A stretch of 64,000 nt of DNA, taken from Bacillota bacterium. GTDB lineage: Bacteria; Bacillota; Clostridia; Lachnospirales; Lachnospiraceae. Under the pieces are notes generated by a model, which worked only from the letters and a program-made list of their open reading frames with translations, was not told the DNA's origin and ran no database searches. How positions within the stretch are numbered: position 1 is the first letter of the stretch; every line of letters starts with the position of its first letter. Location of the stretch: assembly GCA_023423335.1 (NCBI GenBank), contig JAFAFU010000073.1:133456-197455 (forward strand), in the 5' to 3' direction. Below are positions 61,442 through 64,000 of this stretch, piece by piece. Both the position numbers and the translations under genes were made by a program.

Positions 61442-62683
61442 ATGGCATCAGTAAAACCGTTTCAATGCATCAGACCGGAGCCCGGATCAGCAAAAAGGGT
61501 AGCGGCTCTGCCCTATGATGTATACAACCGGAAGGAAGCTCTCAAGGAAACCTTAAGAGAACCGCTTTCATTTCTTAAGATTGACCGTGCCGAGACACAA
61601 TTCCCGGAGATTGTGGATACCTACGACCCGGCAGTTTATGCGAAGGCGAAGGAACTTTTAGGGGATATGATGGAGCGGGGCATTTTTGTCACGGATACGG
61701 AAGAATGCTATTATATTTACGAGCTTACGATGGGGGGAAGAGCCCAGACCGGGATTGTTGCCTGTACTTCCATTGATGACTATTTAAGCAATGTGATCAA
61801 GAAGCATGAGAATACCAGAGAGGATAAGGAGCTGGACCGGATTAACCATGTGGATATCCTGAATGCCCAGACCGGACCGATCTTTCTGGCTTACCGGACC
61901 GATCTTATAATTAATCAAATTGTAGAAGAGGTTAAGCAGGCGATTCCTCTTTACAGCTTCACCGCTGCAGACGGTATAAGACACCAGATATGGAGAATCA
62001 GTGAGCCGGCATGGGTGGAAGGTATCCGGCAGGCATTTGCAGGTACAGAAAGCATCTATATTGCAGACGGTCATCACAGGGCGGCCTCGGCAGTTAAGGT
62101 CGGCTTGAAAAGAAGGCAGTTAAAACCCGATTATACCGGGCTGGAGGAATTTAATTATTTCCTTTCCGTCCTGTTTTCCCATGACCAGCTGATGATCATG
62201 CCCTATAACCGTGCGGTAAAGGATCTGAACGGACTTACCGCAGAGGAGTTTTTGGACAGGGTGGGCAATCACTTTGATATTACTTTGGTTGGGAAGCAGC
62301 CTTATGCTCCGAGGGAGAAAGCAGAATTTGGCATGTATCTGGAGGGGGAATGGTATATCCTTACGGCAGCGCAAACCCTGCGGGATATAATGGACCCGGT
62401 CAAGGCGCTGGATGTTTCTCTTCTGCAGGATTATCTGCTGGGGCCTGTCCTTGGAATAGAGGATCCGAGAACGGACAAAAGAATTGATTTTATCGGCGGA
62501 ATCCGCGGCTTAAAAGAGCTGGAGCGGAGGGTGGAAGAGGATATGAAGGTTGCCTTCTCCATGTATCCGACTTCGATTACGGAGCTGTTTAATGTTTCGG
62601 ATGCAGATCAATTGATGCCGCCAAAATCAACCTGGTTTGAACCGAAGCTGCGGAGCGGATTATTTATCCATTCCCTGGAATGA
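61442..62683 (+). CDS. DUF1015 family protein (ParB/SerK-like fold suspected)
   Basis: A 413-residue DUF1015 protein. It starts VKPFQCIRPEPGSAKRVAAL PYDV in the family style and has IDDYLSNVIKKHENTREDKE and the conserved YIADGHHRAASAVKVG near residue 205. The DGHHR segment recalls ParB/Srx-fold serine kinases such as SerK, which phosphorylate free serine. The place right after serC-serA fits a role in serine metabolism, but that is inference. AGCAGGAGGATGAAATA precedes the ATG. Confidence 0.8.
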   Translation: MASVKPFQCIRPEPGSAKRVAALPYDVYNRKEALKETLREPLSFLKIDRAETQFPEIVDTYDPAVYAKAKELLGDMMERGIFVTDTEECYYIYELTMGGRAQTGIVACTSIDDYLSNVIKKHENTREDKELDRINHVDILNAQTGPIFLAYRTDLIINQIVEEVKQAIPLYSFTAADGIRHQIWRISEPAWVEGIRQAFAGTESIYIADGHHRAASAVKVGLKRRQLKPDYTGLEEFNYFLSVLFSHDQLMIMPYNRAVKDLNGLTAEEFLDRVGNHFDITLVGKQPYAPREKAEFGMYLEGEWYILTAAQTLRDIMDPVKALDVSLLQDYLLGPVLGIEDPRTDKRIDFIGGIRGLKELERRVEEDMKVAFSMYPTSITELFNVSDADQLMPPKSTWFEPKLRSGLFIHSLE

Positions 62684-62786
62684 TTGGAAGGTAAGCGGAT
62701 CAGTTCCCAGTCTTAATAATTTTTTTACTTTTCTATATGGACAGGATGTGTTAGAATAGAGGAAATATCAATAAGGGAGATAAATC

Positions 62787-63452
62787 ATGGGTAATCTTTT
62801 TAGTATGGATAGTCCGGTTTTAGCCGTACTAAGTAAAATATGCGATATACTGTTCCTGAGCGTGGTTTTTATATTCTTATGCATCCCGGTTGTGACAATC
62901 GGACCTGCCTGTACGGCGCTGTATTATACGGTCGTTAAGGTGATCCGTAAGGAGCGGGGATATTTATTCCGTGAATTCTTCAAATCCTTCCGTATGAATT
63001 TTAAAAGGGGAGCGATTATCGGAGTAATCCTTACCGTAATTTTTGTAATTCTATATTTTGATCTGAATGTTGCCTGGATGTCGATTGCCGAAGACAGCAG
63101 CAAAGGGTCTCTGTTCGTAGGGGTATATCTTGCAATTACGTTCCTGGTAATCAGCTTTACCCTGTTTGTCTTCCCAATTCTCTCCAGATTTGAGATGACA
63201 ATCAAGCAGCTGTTCAAGGCGGCGGTTTATATGTCGATGAAGCATCTGCCCTATACCTTTGTTATGCTGGTGGTGGTTGTGGCTTCGGTTGTTCTTATAG
63301 TTTTATCTAATTTTATGCTGCTGTTTTTCCTTCCGGCAGCCTCAGTACTGTTAAATTCCTTCATGATGGAGCACATATTAAAGAAATATATGCCGAAGTC
63401 CGAAGGCCCTGGGGAGGAGACGGGCAAAGATGAATGGTATCTGGATAATTAG
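62787..63452 (+). CDS. DUF624/YesL-type membrane protein
   Basis: A 221-residue protein with about five helices. The start NLFSMDSPVLAVLSKICDIL and FLCIPVVTIGPACTALYYTV are the DUF624 (YesL) hallmarks; further helices lie at about 75-98, 110-132, 150-175 and 178-195. YesL proteins are usually near carbohydrate loci, but here the neighbours are serine and glutamine genes. Function unknown. AAGGGAGATAAATC precedes the ATG. Confidence 0.85.
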   Translation: MGNLFSMDSPVLAVLSKICDILFLSVVFIFLCIPVVTIGPACTALYYTVVKVIRKERGYLFREFFKSFRMNFKRGAIIGVILTVIFVILYFDLNVAWMSIAEDSSKGSLFVGVYLAITFLVISFTLFVFPILSRFEMTIKQLFKAAVYMSMKHLPYTFVMLVVVVASVVLIVLSNFMLLFFLPAASVLLNSFMMEHILKKYMPKSEGPGEETGKDEWYLDN

Positions 63453-63598
63453 TACATTGTTCAATTCGTATTAAACAAATTAATATTGCAGGATACTTTT
63501 CGGCGGTTTTCATAAAAAAGTAATTAATTTTAAAAAACGCTTTTCTTTTTCGGGAAAACGTGATATATACTATATATGAATAAAAACGATACGGAGCG

Positions 63599-63631
63599 AA
63601 GGTGTTCTCAAAATTTTGAGAGCACCTTTTT
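63599..63631 (+). terminator. Terminator hairpin in the glnN leader
   Basis: The arms aaggtgttctcaaaa and ttttgagagcacctt (one G-U pair) are followed by TTTTTCTT. It lies 30 bases before glnN and just after a promoter-like TATACT (about 63566-63571), so it may be an attenuator rather than only the end of the upstream transcript. Confidence 0.75.
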
Positions 63632-63660
63632 CTTAAATCTGAATCTGGGAGGATTACGAT

Positions 63661-64000
63661 ATGTCTGAGAAATTAACCGATTTATTTGGAATTGATGTAT
63701 TTAATGATGCAGCGATGCTAGAACGTCTGCCGAAGAAGACCTATGCGGCATTGAAGAAGACACTTGAGAATGGCGAGGACTTGGAGCCCAATGTTGCCGA
63801 GGTTGTTGCGAATGCGATGAAGGATTGGGCGATTGAGCGGGGGGCTACTCACTATACCCACTGGTTCCAGCCTATGACAGGTATTACCGCTGAAAAACAT
63901 GATTCCTTCATTAGCCCTACCTCAGATGGCAAAGCTATCATGGAGTTCTCCGGAAAAGAGCTCATCAAGGGAGAACCGGATGCCTCCTCTTTTCCCTCCG
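63661..64000 (+). CDS. glnN: Glutamine synthetase type III, N-terminal part (runs off window)
   Basis: 113 codons of a type III glutamine synthetase (about 700 aa in full) that makes glutamine from glutamate, ammonia and ATP. The GSIII hallmark [20 protein letters not shown] follows a helical start ([20 protein letters not shown]). CTGGGAGGATTACGAT precedes the ATG. The gene is cut by the right edge. Its leader contains a terminator hairpin, so control by antitermination is possible. Confidence 0.92.
   Translation, partial: MSEKLTDLFGIDVFNDAAMLERLPKKTYAALKKTLENGEDLEPNVAEVVANAMKDWAIERGATHYTHWFQPMTGITAEKHDSFISPTSDGKAIMEFSGKELIKGEPDASSFPS

Overview
The window looks like the chromosome of a low-to-moderate GC, fermentative Clostridia member, most probably a Lachnospiraceae (Lachnoclostridium/Anaerocolumna type). 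The reasons are strong GGAGG ribosome sites before nearly every gene, many TTG/GTG starts, consensus sigma-A promoters, a type III glutamine synthetase, DUF1540 and LysM/GH18 spore-coat-like proteins, and carbohydrate genes typical of that group (GH65 phosphorylase, beta-phosphoglucomutase, GH27 alpha-galactosidase). No species name can be given from the sequence alone.

Layout. (1) 1-6.2 kb: a glucoside-utilisation locus with a GH65 phosphorylase (cut by the left edge), a LacI repressor, a beta-phosphoglucomutase, and two membrane-anchored extracellular proteins (a beta-helix glycosidase-like protein and a discoidin-like domain protein). (2) 6.3-19 kb: a metallo-beta-lactamase-fold hydrolase, a LysM/GH18-like protein with a lost active site, an FtsX-type ABC exporter under a divergent TetR followed by a two-component system, a membrane methyltransferase, galactokinase, and a TetR/FMN-binding pair. 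(3) 19-37.8 kb: an AT-rich accessory region ending at a tRNA-Gly(GCC) gene. Direct repeats of the tRNA 3' end lie at 20.8, 33.3, 36.1, 37.5 and 37.73 kb, and three wrecked tyrosine-integrase pieces lie among many one- or two-gene cargo units: an APH(3')-like kinase, nitroreductase, NUDIX, methyltransferases, a CTP-synthase-like amidotransferase, GH27, a presenilin-like membrane protein, phosphatases, GNAT, an M20 hydrolase and an extra UMP kinase. (4) 37.9-45.5 kb: a nitroreductase, an AraC regulator, a heterodimeric ABC exporter, MutY and an SH3 lipoprotein. (5) 45.5-64 kb: core metabolism, with LysR, leuBCD, a half-size DMT protein, a LysM protein, DUF1540, a phosphate PiT/DUF47 pair with an AI-2E-type permease, ilvD-ilvB, serC-serA-DUF1015, a YesL-type membrane protein and the start of glnN.

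How the genes work together. The GH65 enzyme would release beta-glucose-1-phosphate, which the mutase converts to glucose-6-phosphate, while the two anchored proteins would act on polymer outside the cell. The right-hand third is an amino-acid biosynthesis block (branched-chain, serine, glutamine), with possible LysR sites before both leuB and serC.

The most interesting part is the tRNA-Gly region. It reads as a record of repeated integrations of small integrase elements, each bringing about one cargo gene. Two units (about 32.2-33.35 kb and 36.1-37.5 kb) share the same leader (three GTCTAC repeats phased at 11 bp, then an identical promoter) and the same trailer, but carry unrelated genes, so they behave like gene cassettes. 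The same region holds a 226-residue polytopic protein with the aspartate and proline motifs expected of presenilin/signal-peptide-peptidase proteases. All functional statements are homology-style inferences from reading the sequence; no search was run.
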